Origin: Rhizobium leguminosarum bv. trifolii WSM2297
GTDB lineage: Bacteria; Pseudomonadota; Alphaproteobacteria; Rhizobiales; Rhizobiaceae
Direction of reading: 5' to 3'
NCBI RefSeq assembly: GCF_000271845.1
Contig: NZ_JH719395.1
Span: 3,092,153 to 3,156,152, forward strand
DNA: 64,000 nucleotides
Below the pieces are notes generated by a model. The model was not told the origin of the DNA and made no database searches. It worked only from the letters and a program-made list of their open reading frames with translations. This document shows, piece after piece, positions 56,281 through 64,000 of this stretch (the first letter of the stretch is position 1; each line of letters starts with the position of its first letter). The position numbers and the translations under genes are program-made.

Positions 56281-56437
56281 CTGGCGCCAACCCAGTTCAA
56301 TTGTGCACCAAGGCTATTGCAATTTTTTGGAATGCCGCGACATAATATCGCATGCCTTGAACCTCGGCAGGCCGATTGGGGGCCGCCGTCGAGGCACGTA
56401 TGCAAACTGTGACTCTTGACCTGTCGAGGCGGCGGCA

Positions 56438-57634
56438 ATGCGTGGGAGACTGCATCAGGCTCTGCGACTTTTTTTGACATTTGTCGGTATGGCGTTTCTT
56501 GGCGGCTGCGGGGAGAGCGGCAACAGCTATGTTCCCCCTCCGCCACCGCCGGTTCGGGTCGCGCAGCCGGTCCAGCAGCCAGTGACGCTCTATTTCGAAC
56601 TCACCGGCAATACGGCGCCGCTCAATGCCGTCGATATCGAGGCGCGCGTACAGGGCTATATCCAATCCATCGACTACCAGGACGGCATGCTGGTGAAGAA
56701 GGGCACCAAGCTTTTCGGCATCGAGCGCGACACCTACCAGGCGCAATTGGATCAGGCCAAGGCATCGCTCGCCTCGCAGCAGGCCTCCCAGGTCGGCGCA
56801 AAGCAGGAATATGACCGGCAGCTCAATCTGTCGAAGCAACAGGTCACGACGCAGACCGCGGTCGACAGCGCCAAGGCGACGCTCGACGAGGCGAATGCCG
56901 CCATTCTCAACGCCCAGGCCAATGTCGAACTCGCGACGATCAATCTTGGCTATACCGAAGTGCTTGCCCCCTTCGACGGCATCGTCACGGATCACCTCGT
57001 CGATATCGGCACGCTGGTCGGCGTGTCCGGCCCCACCAAACTCGCCAGCATCGTCCAGACCGACCCGCTTTATGCCTATTTCAACGTCAGCGAAACGCAG
57101 GTGCTGATGATCAAGCAAGCCATGGCAAAGCAGGGACATACCTTCAGGCAGACGGACCTTCCGAACATACCGGCGGAGATCGGTTTGCAGACGGAAGAAG
57201 GTTACCCCCACAAAGGAAAACTCGACTACGCATCGCCTCAGCTCGACGCCTCCACCGGCACGCTTCAGGTCCGCGCCCTGTTCGACAACAAGGATCACGC
57301 CATGTTGCCCGGCCTCTTCGTCAGGGTTCGGGTGCCGGTCGGTCATGACGACAAGGCTGTGCTGGTGCGCGACGATGCGATCGGAACGAACCAGCTCGGC
57401 AGCTACGTGCTCGTTCTCGGCAAGGACGACGTCATCGAACAGAAGCAGATCAAGACGGGCCAGCGTGAAGGTTCGCTCCGGGTCATCCAATCCGGCCTCG
57501 ATCCCGCCGATTGGGTGGTGACCCAGGGTATCCAGCAGGCCATTCCCGGCAGCAAGGTCACGCCCGAGAAAATGGAAATGAACCCGACGGCGAACGCTGC
57601 CGGCGATGCCAAGGCCAAAACCACCACGCAATGA
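56438..57634 (+). CDS. RND efflux membrane fusion lipoprotein (second system)
   Basis: 398 residues. The signal ends in the lipobox LGGC followed by a Pro-rich linker (VPPPPPPV). Lipoyl and barrel regions carry GYIQSIDYQDGMLVKKGTKL and APFDGIVTDHLVDIGTLVG, and a coiled-coil hairpin lies at about 100-165. It pairs with the pump gene 41 nt downstream. No regulator gene is adjacent, unlike the system at 8.5-13.5 kb. Confidence 0.92.
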   Translation: MRGRLHQALRLFLTFVGMAFLGGCGESGNSYVPPPPPPVRVAQPVQQPVTLYFELTGNTAPLNAVDIEARVQGYIQSIDYQDGMLVKKGTKLFGIERDTYQAQLDQAKASLASQQASQVGAKQEYDRQLNLSKQQVTTQTAVDSAKATLDEANAAILNAQANVELATINLGYTEVLAPFDGIVTDHLVDIGTLVGVSGPTKLASIVQTDPLYAYFNVSETQVLMIKQAMAKQGHTFRQTDLPNIPAEIGLQTEEGYPHKGKLDYASPQLDASTGTLQVRALFDNKDHAMLPGLFVRVRVPVGHDDKAVLVRDDAIGTNQLGSYVLVLGKDDVIEQKQIKTGQREGSLRVIQSGLDPADWVVTQGIQQAIPGSKVTPEKMEMNPTANAAGDAKAKTTTQ

Positions 57635-57675
57635 ATTCGCCACCACGCTTCATCTGAACGTCTGAGGACAACAGC

Positions 57676-60600
57676 ATGATCTCGCGTTTCTTCATCGAGC
57701 GACCGGTACTCGCCAACGTCCTGGCGTTGGTCTTCGTGCTCGTCGGCGCGGTCGCCCTGTTCCAGTTGCCCGTGGCGCAATATCCGAATGTCGTCCCGCC
57801 GACGGTGCAGGTGACGACGCGCTTTCCCGGCGCCAGCGCACAGACCCTCATCGACACCGTGGCGCTGCCGATCGAGCAGCAGGTCAACGGCGTGCAGGAC
57901 ATGCTCTATATGCAGTCGACCAGCGCCAGCGACGGCACCTATGCGCTGACCGTAACCTTTGCGATCGGCACGGATCCGGATCAGGCGCAGGTTCTGGTGC
58001 AGAACCGTGTCGCCATCGCCATGTCGTCGCTTCCCGAAGCGGTGCAGCTTCAGGGTGTGACGACGCAGAAGAAATCGACGGCGATCCTCGGCTTCGTCAG
58101 CCTGACCTCGCCCGACAGCCGCTATGACAGCCTGTTCCTGTCGAACTACGCCGTCATCAATCTGCAGAACGAGCTCGCCCGCCTGCCCGGCGTCGGTAAC
58201 GTCACCGTGTTCGGCGCCGGACAATATGCCATGCGGATCTGGATGGATCCGAACCTGCTGCAGGCACGCGGCCTGACGCCGCAGGATGTCGTCAATGTCG
58301 TGCGGCAGCAGAGCCAGGAGGTCACCGCCGGCCAGATCGGCATTCCGCCGGTACCGAAAGGCCAGGTCTTCCAATACACGCTGAACGTCAACGGCCGGCT
58401 GAATGAGGCCGCCGACTACGAGAATATCGTCGTCAAGGTCGAAAGCGGACAGGGTGGCCGCATCACCCGCGTCCGCGATATCGGCCGCGTCGAGCTCGGT
58501 GCCCAGACCTACAGCCAGTCCTTCACGCAAAACGGCCGGCCGGCCGCCGGCATCGGCATCTTCCAGCTGCCGGAAGCAAACGCCATTGCCGTGGCACAGG
58601 CGGTGAATGCGAAGATGGAGGAGCTCTCGAAGAGCTTCCCGCAGGGCCTCGAATATCATCTGCCGTTCGATACGACGAAATTCGTCAAAGCTTCCATCGA
58701 CGAGGTTTACGTCACCCTGATCGAGGCGGGCGTGCTCGTTCTCATCGTCATTCTCGTTTTCCTGCAGGACTGGCGGGCAATGCTCGTGCCGGCGACCACC
58801 GTTCCCGTCACCATCATCGGCGCCTTCGCGGCCATGGCGGCCCTGGGCTTCACCGTCAATCTGTCGACGCTGTTTGCCATCGTTCTCGCCATCGGCATCG
58901 TCGTCGATGATGCCATCGTCATCGTCGAAGGCGTCGCCCGGCACATCGAGGCCGGCATGTCGGGCCGAAAGGCCGCCGAGAAGGCGATGGAGGAACTGCT
59001 CGGCCCGGTCATCGGCATCACGCTGGTGCTGATGGCCGTTTTCATTCCGGCCGCCTTCCTGCCCGGCCTGACCGGCCAGCTCTATCGGCAATTCGCCCTC
59101 GTCATCGCCGCGACCGCGCTGATCAGCGCCGTCAATGCCGTGACACTGAAACCGACGCAATGCGCCCTTTGGCTGCGAACGCCGGTGCCGCCCGAGAAAC
59201 GCAATCTCTTCTATCGCGGCTTCAACAGGGGCTATGATTGGGGCGAACGCCACTATGCCGGATTGATCGGATCGATGACCCGCCACAGCGGCATGATGGC
59301 GATCGCAGCACTTGCGCTGATCGGCGTCGCCGTCTGGGGGCTGACGCGCCTGCCGACCGCATTCCTGCCCCTCGAGGATCAGGGTTATGTGCTGATCAGC
59401 GCTCAATTGCCCGACGGCGCCTCGAAGGAACGGACGGATGCTGTCATGGAGGAGGTCGGCAAGATTGCCGAGGCGGCACCCGGGGTCGATCAAGTGCTGA
59501 CCATCAGCGGCCTTTCCGTCCTCGACAACAATGCCAGCCTGCAGAATGCCGGCGTCGCCTACGTCGTCCTCAAGGATTGGGACGAGCGCGGCAAGGAAAA
59601 GGGCCAGGATCTGCTGTCGATCTACCAGCATTTGAACGGCGCGCTGCAATATGTGCTGACTGCCAAAACACTGGTGGTCGTACCGCCGCCGATCCAGGGC
59701 GTCGGCAATGCCAACGGCTTTACCATGCAGGTGGAGCTCCGGAATGGCGTAGCCGACTATCCGCTGCTGCAATCGCTTGCCGACACGATCGTCAAGAACG
59801 GCAATGCCCAATCGTCGCTGCAGAGGCTGAGCACGCCATTTCGCTCGAACGTGCCGCAGCTCGCAGTCTCCGTCGATCGCATCAAGGCGGAGACCCTGGG
59901 GATTACCGTGGGGCAGGTCTTCTCCGCTCTCTCCGGCTATGTCGGATCGAGCTATGTGACCCAGTTCAATAAATTCGGCCGCACCTTCCAGGTCTATGCG
60001 CAAGCCGCTTCCGACTTCCGGGTCAGTCCTGACGACATCCGCAATCTGAAGGTCAAGGCCGGCGACGGGACGATGGTGCCGCTCGGCACGGTCGTCGACG
60101 TCACCACCACACAAGGCCCCTCGCTGATCAGCCTCTACAATCTCTATCCCACAGCCACCATCGTCGGCGGACCGGCCGCCGGCTTCAGCTCCGGCCAGTC
60201 GCTTGACGTCATGGAGCAGATTGCCGACCGGACATTGCCGCCAGGCGCCGGCTTCGAGTGGACGGCGCTGTCCTATCAGGAAAAGGCCGTGGGCGGGCAG
60301 ATTTACTTCGTCTTCGCGCTCGCCATGCTGCTCGTCTATTTCGTGCTCGCCGGCCAATATGAAAGCTGGATCCTGCCGCTGGCGGTCATATCAGCCGTGC
60401 CGCTTGCCCTGCTCGGCACGGTGGCGGCGCTGATGGCAGCCGGAGTGGCCAACAATCTCTATACCCAGATCGGCCTTATCTTGCTGATTGCGCTGGCAGC
60501 CAAGAACGCCATCCTCATCGTCGAATATGCCCGCGAAATGCGGGCGGAAGGCATGGAAATTCTGGATGCGGCCGTCGAGGCAGCCCGCCTCCGTTTCCGG

Positions 60601-60864
60601 CCGATCCTGATGACATCCTTCGCCTTCATTCTCGGCGTCCTGCCGCTCGTGCTGGCGACGGGCGCCGGCGCATCGGCCCGCAAGTCGATCGGCATCTCGG
60701 TCTTCAGCGGCATGATCGCCTCGACCTGCCTCGCCGTCCTGTTCGTGCCGGCCTTCTACGTCCTGCTGCAGCGCCTCGAGGAATACTGGAAGCGGCGTGG
60801 AGCGACCGCAAGCACGGCCGCAATCGTGGCGGAGACGGAGCCAGAGATATCGAAAGTCAGGTAA
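57676..60864 (+). CDS. RND multidrug efflux transporter (HAE1, MexF-like)
   Basis: 1062 residues. It starts [20 protein letters not shown] and [20 protein letters not shown], the HAE1 signature. [20 protein letters not shown] contains the Asp pair of the proton relay, and [19 protein letters not shown] closes the last helical block. Sequence and length match MexF/AcrB more closely than the other RND pump in this window. It forms the inner-membrane part of a tripartite drug exporter; the outer-membrane factor is not adjacent. Confidence 0.94.
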   Translation: MISRFFIERPVLANVLALVFVLVGAVALFQLPVAQYPNVVPPTVQVTTRFPGASAQTLIDTVALPIEQQVNGVQDMLYMQSTSASDGTYALTVTFAIGTDPDQAQVLVQNRVAIAMSSLPEAVQLQGVTTQKKSTAILGFVSLTSPDSRYDSLFLSNYAVINLQNELARLPGVGNVTVFGAGQYAMRIWMDPNLLQARGLTPQDVVNVVRQQSQEVTAGQIGIPPVPKGQVFQYTLNVNGRLNEAADYENIVVKVESGQGGRITRVRDIGRVELGAQTYSQSFTQNGRPAAGIGIFQLPEANAIAVAQAVNAKMEELSKSFPQGLEYHLPFDTTKFVKASIDEVYVTLIEAGVLVLIVILVFLQDWRAMLVPATTVPVTIIGAFAAMAALGFTVNLSTLFAIVLAIGIVVDDAIVIVEGVARHIEAGMSGRKAAEKAMEELLGPVIGITLVLMAVFIPAAFLPGLTGQLYRQFALVIAATALISAVNAVTLKPTQCALWLRTPVPPEKRNLFYRGFNRGYDWGERHYAGLIGSMTRHSGMMAIAALALIGVAVWGLTRLPTAFLPLEDQGYVLISAQLPDGASKERTDAVMEEVGKIAEAAPGVDQVLTISGLSVLDNNASLQNAGVAYVVLKDWDERGKEKGQDLLSIYQHLNGALQYVLTAKTLVVVPPPIQGVGNANGFTMQVELRNGVADYPLLQSLADTIVKNGNAQSSLQRLSTPFRSNVPQLAVSVDRIKAETLGITVGQVFSALSGYVGSSYVTQFNKFGRTFQVYAQAASDFRVSPDDIRNLKVKAGDGTMVPLGTVVDVTTTQGPSLISLYNLYPTATIVGGPAAGFSSGQSLDVMEQIADRTLPPGAGFEWTALSYQEKAVGGQIYFVFALAMLLVYFVLAGQYESWILPLAVISAVPLALLGTVAALMAAGVANNLYTQIGLILLIALAAKNAILIVEYAREMRAEGMEILDAAVEAARLRFRPILMTSFAFILGVLPLVLATGAGASARKSIGISVFSGMIASTCLAVLFVPAFYVLLQRLEEYWKRRGATASTAAIVAETEPEISKVR

Positions 60865-60878
60865 GGCGATCGTAGCAC

Positions 60879-61208
60879 TTACTGCACAATCACCTGCACA
60901 TAGACACTCCCGCTCTTGGCGTAGTAAAGGCCCCCGCACCTGTAGTAATAGCCGCCATAATAGGAACCGTAGAGGCACCCTGAGGGGAGCACGGCAATGG
61001 TCGTCGCCGTCCGCGTGACGACCCGTCGCGTCGTCCTGCGGGCAACGCCCGCATAAGAGAGCGGCGTCAACGGCCTGCCGATGACGGCGCCAGCCGGCGT
61101 GGCGAAGCCGACCGACAGCGGCATGGAACCTTGGCCCTCGACGCGAAAATCGCTGAATGTCAGGACACCGGCCAGGCCGAGGACAAACAGCAGCTTATTA
61201 TAGGTCAT
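60879..61208 (-). CDS. Small exported protein of unknown function
   Basis: 109 residues. A hydrophobic N-terminus (KLLFVLGLAGVLTF) suggests export or anchoring. The C-terminal third is rich in Tyr and Gly with two Cys (SGCLYGSYYGGYYYRCGG, then LYYAKSGSVYVQVIVQ). The start overlaps the stop of the DUF2092 gene by 4 nt, so the two are translationally coupled and probably work together. It matches no family I can name. Confidence 0.75.
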   Translation of the reverse strand: MTYNKLLFVLGLAGVLTFSDFRVEGQGSMPLSVGFATPAGAVIGRPLTPLSYAGVARRTTRRVVTRTATTIAVLPSGCLYGSYYGGYYYRCGGLYYAKSGSVYVQVIVQ

Positions 61209-61993
61209 TTCGCCTCTCCCGCATCGGCAGCCGCCGGAAGCTCATCGAGCGATTGCAGCTCGCTGAGATCGACCGTCTTCGCACTGCCGGGAATCTCGAT
61301 GTTGTAGGAAACCGCCGCGACATCTGCTCCACTCTTGAAATCGCTGATCTCAAGCGTGTACTGCGGCGCTTGGACGACATGTTTGCTGGTGATGACGTAG
61401 CGGCGCGGTATGGGTTGCGAGCCGGCCTGTATCCAGATCTGCCAGTCGATCTCGGGCGTCCGGAAGGCCAGATAATCGCATTCGACGCCATTCACAAAAG
61501 CGCTGGAAATGTGTTTGGCCTCGGTCACATCGGTCATCAACACGTCGTAGACGTTGGAAGACAACAGATCGGCGCCGGGAGCCTCAACGCCGGCGGTCAT
61601 CAGCCTGTCGATCAGCTCGTCGAGCGAACCCTTGCCATCGATCTTGGCATAGGCGTCGAGGTTCTTGCCGTGCACTGTCAGCGACGAACCGTCGAAACTC
61701 ACGTCGAGGTCGGCGAAGCCGCCGGTCCTGGTGACGCGCAGCTTGTCGGGTCGCGTCAGGTTGGCCGTCCCCGAGCTGACGAACTGGAGTTTCTCGAAGT
61801 CAGGCGTTACCGCTTCGAGCGACGATTGGTAGGTGAAGGACATCGTCTTCTGCGCCGTCAGAAAATCGGACATCGTCTTTACAAGTGCTTTCGCATCATC
61901 TGCCCATGCACTGGTCGGCGGCGCGAGGCTGGCGGCAAGCGAAGCGTATAGGAGGATCCGCTTCAATCGCGGCAAAGAGAAAGTCGATGACAT
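61205..61993 (-). CDS. DUF2092-type periplasmic protein (LolA/LppX-like fold)
   Basis: About 262 residues from the ATG at 61993 (AAAGG upstream); an in-frame ATG at 62020 would add nine residues without a ribosome site. A Sec signal ends near PPTSAWA. MSDFLTAQKTMSFTYQSSLE, TRPDKLRVTRTGGFADLDVS and HVVQAPQYTLEISDFKSG match DUF2092, thought to be related to lipoprotein-carrier folds. The biochemical role is unknown. It forms a two-gene operon with the small protein downstream. Confidence 0.82.
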   Translation of the reverse strand: MSSTFSLPRLKRILLYASLAASLAPPTSAWADDAKALVKTMSDFLTAQKTMSFTYQSSLEAVTPDFEKLQFVSSGTANLTRPDKLRVTRTGGFADLDVSFDGSSLTVHGKNLDAYAKIDGKGSLDELIDRLMTAGVEAPGADLLSSNVYDVLMTDVTEAKHISSAFVNGVECDYLAFRTPEIDWQIWIQAGSQPIPRRYVITSKHVVQAPQYTLEISDFKSGADVAAVSYNIEIPGSAKTVDLSELQSLDELPAAADAGEAK

Positions 61994-62200
61994 GGCAATG
62001 CCTTTCGTTGGTGTCGTCATTGATTTTCATCGAATTGCAAATGGCGGCTGCCAGACCTACCGCAGCCGAACATGAAATGTGAGAAACGCAATGCATGCAT
62101 GTGGACAGACGGCCGGCAGCCGGCCTTTACGGGATCGCACGCACCGAATTTCTCGCTGGCGCGCCGCGACCTTTCTCCGAGAGCAAGTTTCAAACGGGCG

Positions 62201-62995
62201 CTACAATCCCGAGGTCAACACGCGATGACAGGCCGGTGACACCCGCTGCAGATTGTCGCCCAGGCAGGCAATGCCCCGGCCTCCCCCCAAAGGCACCATG
62301 CGGCACAAGGCCCGGAAGTCCGCTCCGCAGGTTTCCCGCAGGATCATCACTTCCTCACGCGGGGAAAAGGCTGGCATCATCGGCTGAGGGGCCGGCGTGA
62401 TCGCACCGGTGGCAGCCGCACCGCCGGGCGCAGCTCCGCTGGGTGCCCCCAATGCCGCAACGGCTTGCTGACATGGGGCCGATAAGGCGGCGTTATGCTG
62501 TTGCAGACAGCTGAGCGCCGCAGTACCGCCCGGCGAGACACCCGAACATTGCGCCATGAAATCACGCTGGCAGGCCGATTTGACCGCATTGCGCTGCGCC
62601 TGGGTCGGCTGATGCGCCGGCGTGCCGGTCGTAGGCGCCGGAGCGGCCGCCGCGGTATTTGCAGCTGGAGCTGGGGTTGGCTCCGCCGATGTCGATTTCG
62701 GTTTGACGTTCACCGCCGAAACCGCTTTCTGGCAGCCGGCCGAAAGCGTAGCGCTATGCTGCTGCAGGCAGGTGAGCGCCTCGATACCTCCCGGCGTCAC
62801 CCCGGAGCATTTCGCGATAAAATCGGAGCGGCACTCTGCCCTGATCGCATCGCGCTGCTCTTCGGTCGGCGCTTGCGCTGCGGCCACCCCGGCGAAGAAC
62901 ACCACCGCGCAGAACGCGGACAACCCGGAGATGACCGATAGAAGACGACGCCTCCGAGACGGAGACGGCAGTAGAGAAGATCCCCATTTTCGCAT
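62201..62995 (-). CDS. Exported protein with three Cys-rich repeats
   Basis: 264 residues. After a basic, hydrophobic signal (ending GVAAAQA) come three copies of a ~45-residue unit. Copy 1 (about 47-92) reads ECRSDFIAKCSGVTPGG then ALTCLQQHSATLSAGCQ; copy 2 (about 137-182) reads ACQRDFMAQCSGVSPGG then ALSCLQQHNAALSAPCQ; copy 3 (about 219-261) is looser, TCGADFRALCRMVPLGG then IACLGDNLQRVSPACH. Ala/Pro-rich linkers separate them. Four Cys per unit suggest disulphides outside the cytoplasm. The pattern recalls GLG1-type Cys-rich repeats; function unknown. Confidence 0.8.
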   Translation of the reverse strand: MRKWGSSLLPSPSRRRRLLSVISGLSAFCAVVFFAGVAAAQAPTEEQRDAIRAECRSDFIAKCSGVTPGGIEALTCLQQHSATLSAGCQKAVSAVNVKPKSTSAEPTPAPAANTAAAAPAPTTGTPAHQPTQAQRNAVKSACQRDFMAQCSGVSPGGTAALSCLQQHNAALSAPCQQAVAALGAPSGAAPGGAAATGAITPAPQPMMPAFSPREEVMILRETCGADFRALCRMVPLGGGRGIACLGDNLQRVSPACHRVLTSGL

Positions 62996-63203
62996 GATTC
63001 CCCCCTATAAATCGCTGATCTACTTCATGAAATCGAACTACCCTCTGAATAGGATAATAGGCGCCGCCGAATGGACGGACGTTGCTTACCGCTATAGAAA
63101 TATAAAAAGCACCCTGGTCTACGTATATTAGAATATTATCTCTTTAGCAACTATCTAGTCGCCGCTCGTATCGACCGCAACATCGTTCTGACGCCCAGAA
63201 ACG

Positions 63204-63230
63204 CCAAAAGCCCCTTGCGGGGCTTTTTGG
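63204..63230. terminator. Rho-independent terminator
   Basis: CCAAAAGCCCC (63204-63214), TTGC and GGGGCTTTTTGG (63219-63230) form a stem with a T run on both strands. It lies between the Cys-repeat gene and the rRNA operon and can end rightward or leftward transcripts. Confidence 0.85.
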
Positions 63231-63342
63231 AATAAGGAAGGAAAGTTTGGTTTCTGGTTCAGGGTTTGGAGTTTTCTGTCCCGCTGCGTCGGCTTTGCCT
63301 GCTTGCGGGCCCCTGAGGAGGCGTTAAATTCTCGACCCGTTA

Positions 63343-63382
63343 CCAAATACAAAAAGCCCGCACGAGGCGGGCTTTTTGTATT

Positions 63383-63385
<3 letters not shown>
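63343..63385. terminator. Terminator of the rRNA operon, perfect 19-bp stem
   Basis: CCAAATACAAAAAGCCCGC (63343-63361) is perfectly complementary to GCGGGCTTTTTGTATTTGG (63367-63385) around ACGAG. Its right end overlaps the encoded CCA of the tRNA-fMet gene, so processing and termination signals touch. Confidence 0.88.
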
Positions 63386-63459
<74 letters not shown>

Positions 63460-63563
63460 ATATTATTTTACAGCAGAAAGGGCCGCTTGCGCGACCCTTT
63501 TGTATCGGCATGGGCCGTAGAGTTTTGTGATGAGAAGATTGTTTTATTTCAGTTGCGTTTTGC

Positions 63564-63682
63564 AGACCTGGCAGCGACCTACTCTCCCGCGTCTTAAGAC
63601 GAAGTACCATGGGCGCAGGGGCGTTTCACGGCCGTGTTCGGAAAGGGAACGGGTGCAGCCACCCCGCCATAACCACCAGGTC
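63564..63682 (-). rRNA. rrf: 5S ribosomal RNA
   Basis: About 119 nt on the minus strand. The ends GACCTGG and CCAGGTC pair, and GGTTATGGCGGGGTGGCTGC, CACCCGTTCCC and TTCCGAACACGGCCGTG are conserved alphaproteobacterial 5S blocks. Exact ends may differ by 1-2 nt. Confidence 0.93.
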
Positions 63683-63915
63683 GGCAAAGCGCAACTTTAA
63701 TGTTTGAGAAGCTGGCAGGCGTTAGCCTGTTTTCTTTTTGAACACGTCTTCGATCTTTTCCACCCGAGGGCGCTTGTGGCACCCATACAGGCCAGAGGCC
63801 GTCGCGCCTGGTGGCGCGGGCCGTCCGCAGCGCCATTGGCGCGTCAGGACAAAGGTCTGATCATCGTCCGGACAAACGCTAAGCGTTTGCCGGGGGATGA
63901 GCATAGTCAATGAGA

Positions 63916-64000
63916 ACGATCAAGCCGATCGAGCTATTAGTACCGGTAAGCTTCATGCGTTGCCGCACTTCCACACCCGGCCTATCAACGTGGTCGTCTT
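63916..64000 (-). rRNA. rrl: 23S ribosomal RNA, 3' end only
   Basis: On the minus strand AAGACGACCACGTTGATAGG, CCGGGTGTGGAAG and GCTTACCGGTACTAATAGCT match the conserved 3' end of 23S rRNA. The rest lies outside the window. The spacer to 5S (63683-63915) holds no gene. Confidence 0.93.

Noticed and set aside
57403..60357. Long open frame antisense to the second RND pump
   Set aside because: Same GC-driven shadow; composition is low in hydrophobic structure and no motif is present, while the plus strand encodes a full HAE1 pump.

Overview
The window is chromosomal DNA of a fast-growing alphaproteobacterium, most probably a Rhizobium of the leguminosarum/etli group. The evidence is high GC with strong third-position bias, many binding-protein-dependent sugar and acid transporters, typical rhizobial intergenic palindromic repeats, and the end of an rRNA operon in the rhizobial order 23S-5S-tRNA-fMet at the right edge (leftward strand). 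No phage, transposase, CRISPR array or plasmid replication gene was seen.

Left part (1-8.4 kb): a divergent catabolic locus. Leftward run an intradiol ring-cleavage dioxygenase, an HpaH-like hydratase and an HpaI-like aldolase (cut by the window edge). Rightward run a GntR/FCD regulator, a xylose-isomerase-like TIM barrel, a polar-amino-acid-type ABC transporter, a quinate/shikimate-type dehydrogenase, a small CHMI-type tautomerase and a type II dehydroquinase. Both directions have a TTGACA promoter carrying the same AT-rich palindrome in its spacer. I read this as a quinate/shikimate-to-aromatic degradation regulon whose transporter was recruited from the amino-acid family. This is the best candidate for an undescribed system here.

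8.5-14.1 kb: a tetR-MFP-RND efflux operon with a clear TetR operator, then an OsmC-type peroxide protein. 14.3-21.7 kb: an AraFGH-like sugar ABC transporter with mutarotase and a sugar-dehydrogenase-like SDR, divergent from a GntR regulator and a D-galactonate dehydratase; this fits oxidative (DeLey-Doudoroff-like) use of galactose or arabinose. 21.8-31.2 kb: DoxX, SDRs, a class III cyclase, a LacI regulator, a PhyH-type dioxygenase, an SMP-30 lactonase and a GH2 beta-galactosidase-like enzyme. 31.3-35.7 kb: a CUT1 sugar ABC operon (binding protein, two permeases, MalK-type ATPase).

36.2-38.0 kb: the overlapping queCDE operon for preQ0 synthesis. 38-39.2 kb: a second class III cyclase. 39.3-43.8 kb: nrdHIEF (class Ib ribonucleotide reductase) behind a cobalamin riboswitch, with a palindromic repeat between nrdE and nrdF. 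44-46.8 kb: a Zn/Cd-type P1B ATPase with a His-rich segment, divergent from its MerR-type regulator with a classic 19-bp-spacer promoter. 46.8-56.3 kb: an FAD oxidoreductase, exported MsrB, an AcoR-like regulator without AAA+ domain with an aldehyde dehydrogenase and DUF779 protein, a PfpI-like protein, a ribbon-helix-helix protein, an SDR-like protein, a ChaA-type antiporter and a DUF4239 membrane protein. 56.4-60.9 kb: a second RND pump. 60.9-63.0 kb: three exported proteins of unknown function, one with three copies of a Cys-rich repeat. 63.2-64 kb: terminators, tRNA-fMet, 5S and the 3' end of 23S rRNA.

All functional names come from reading motifs and family resemblance by eye; no database search was run.
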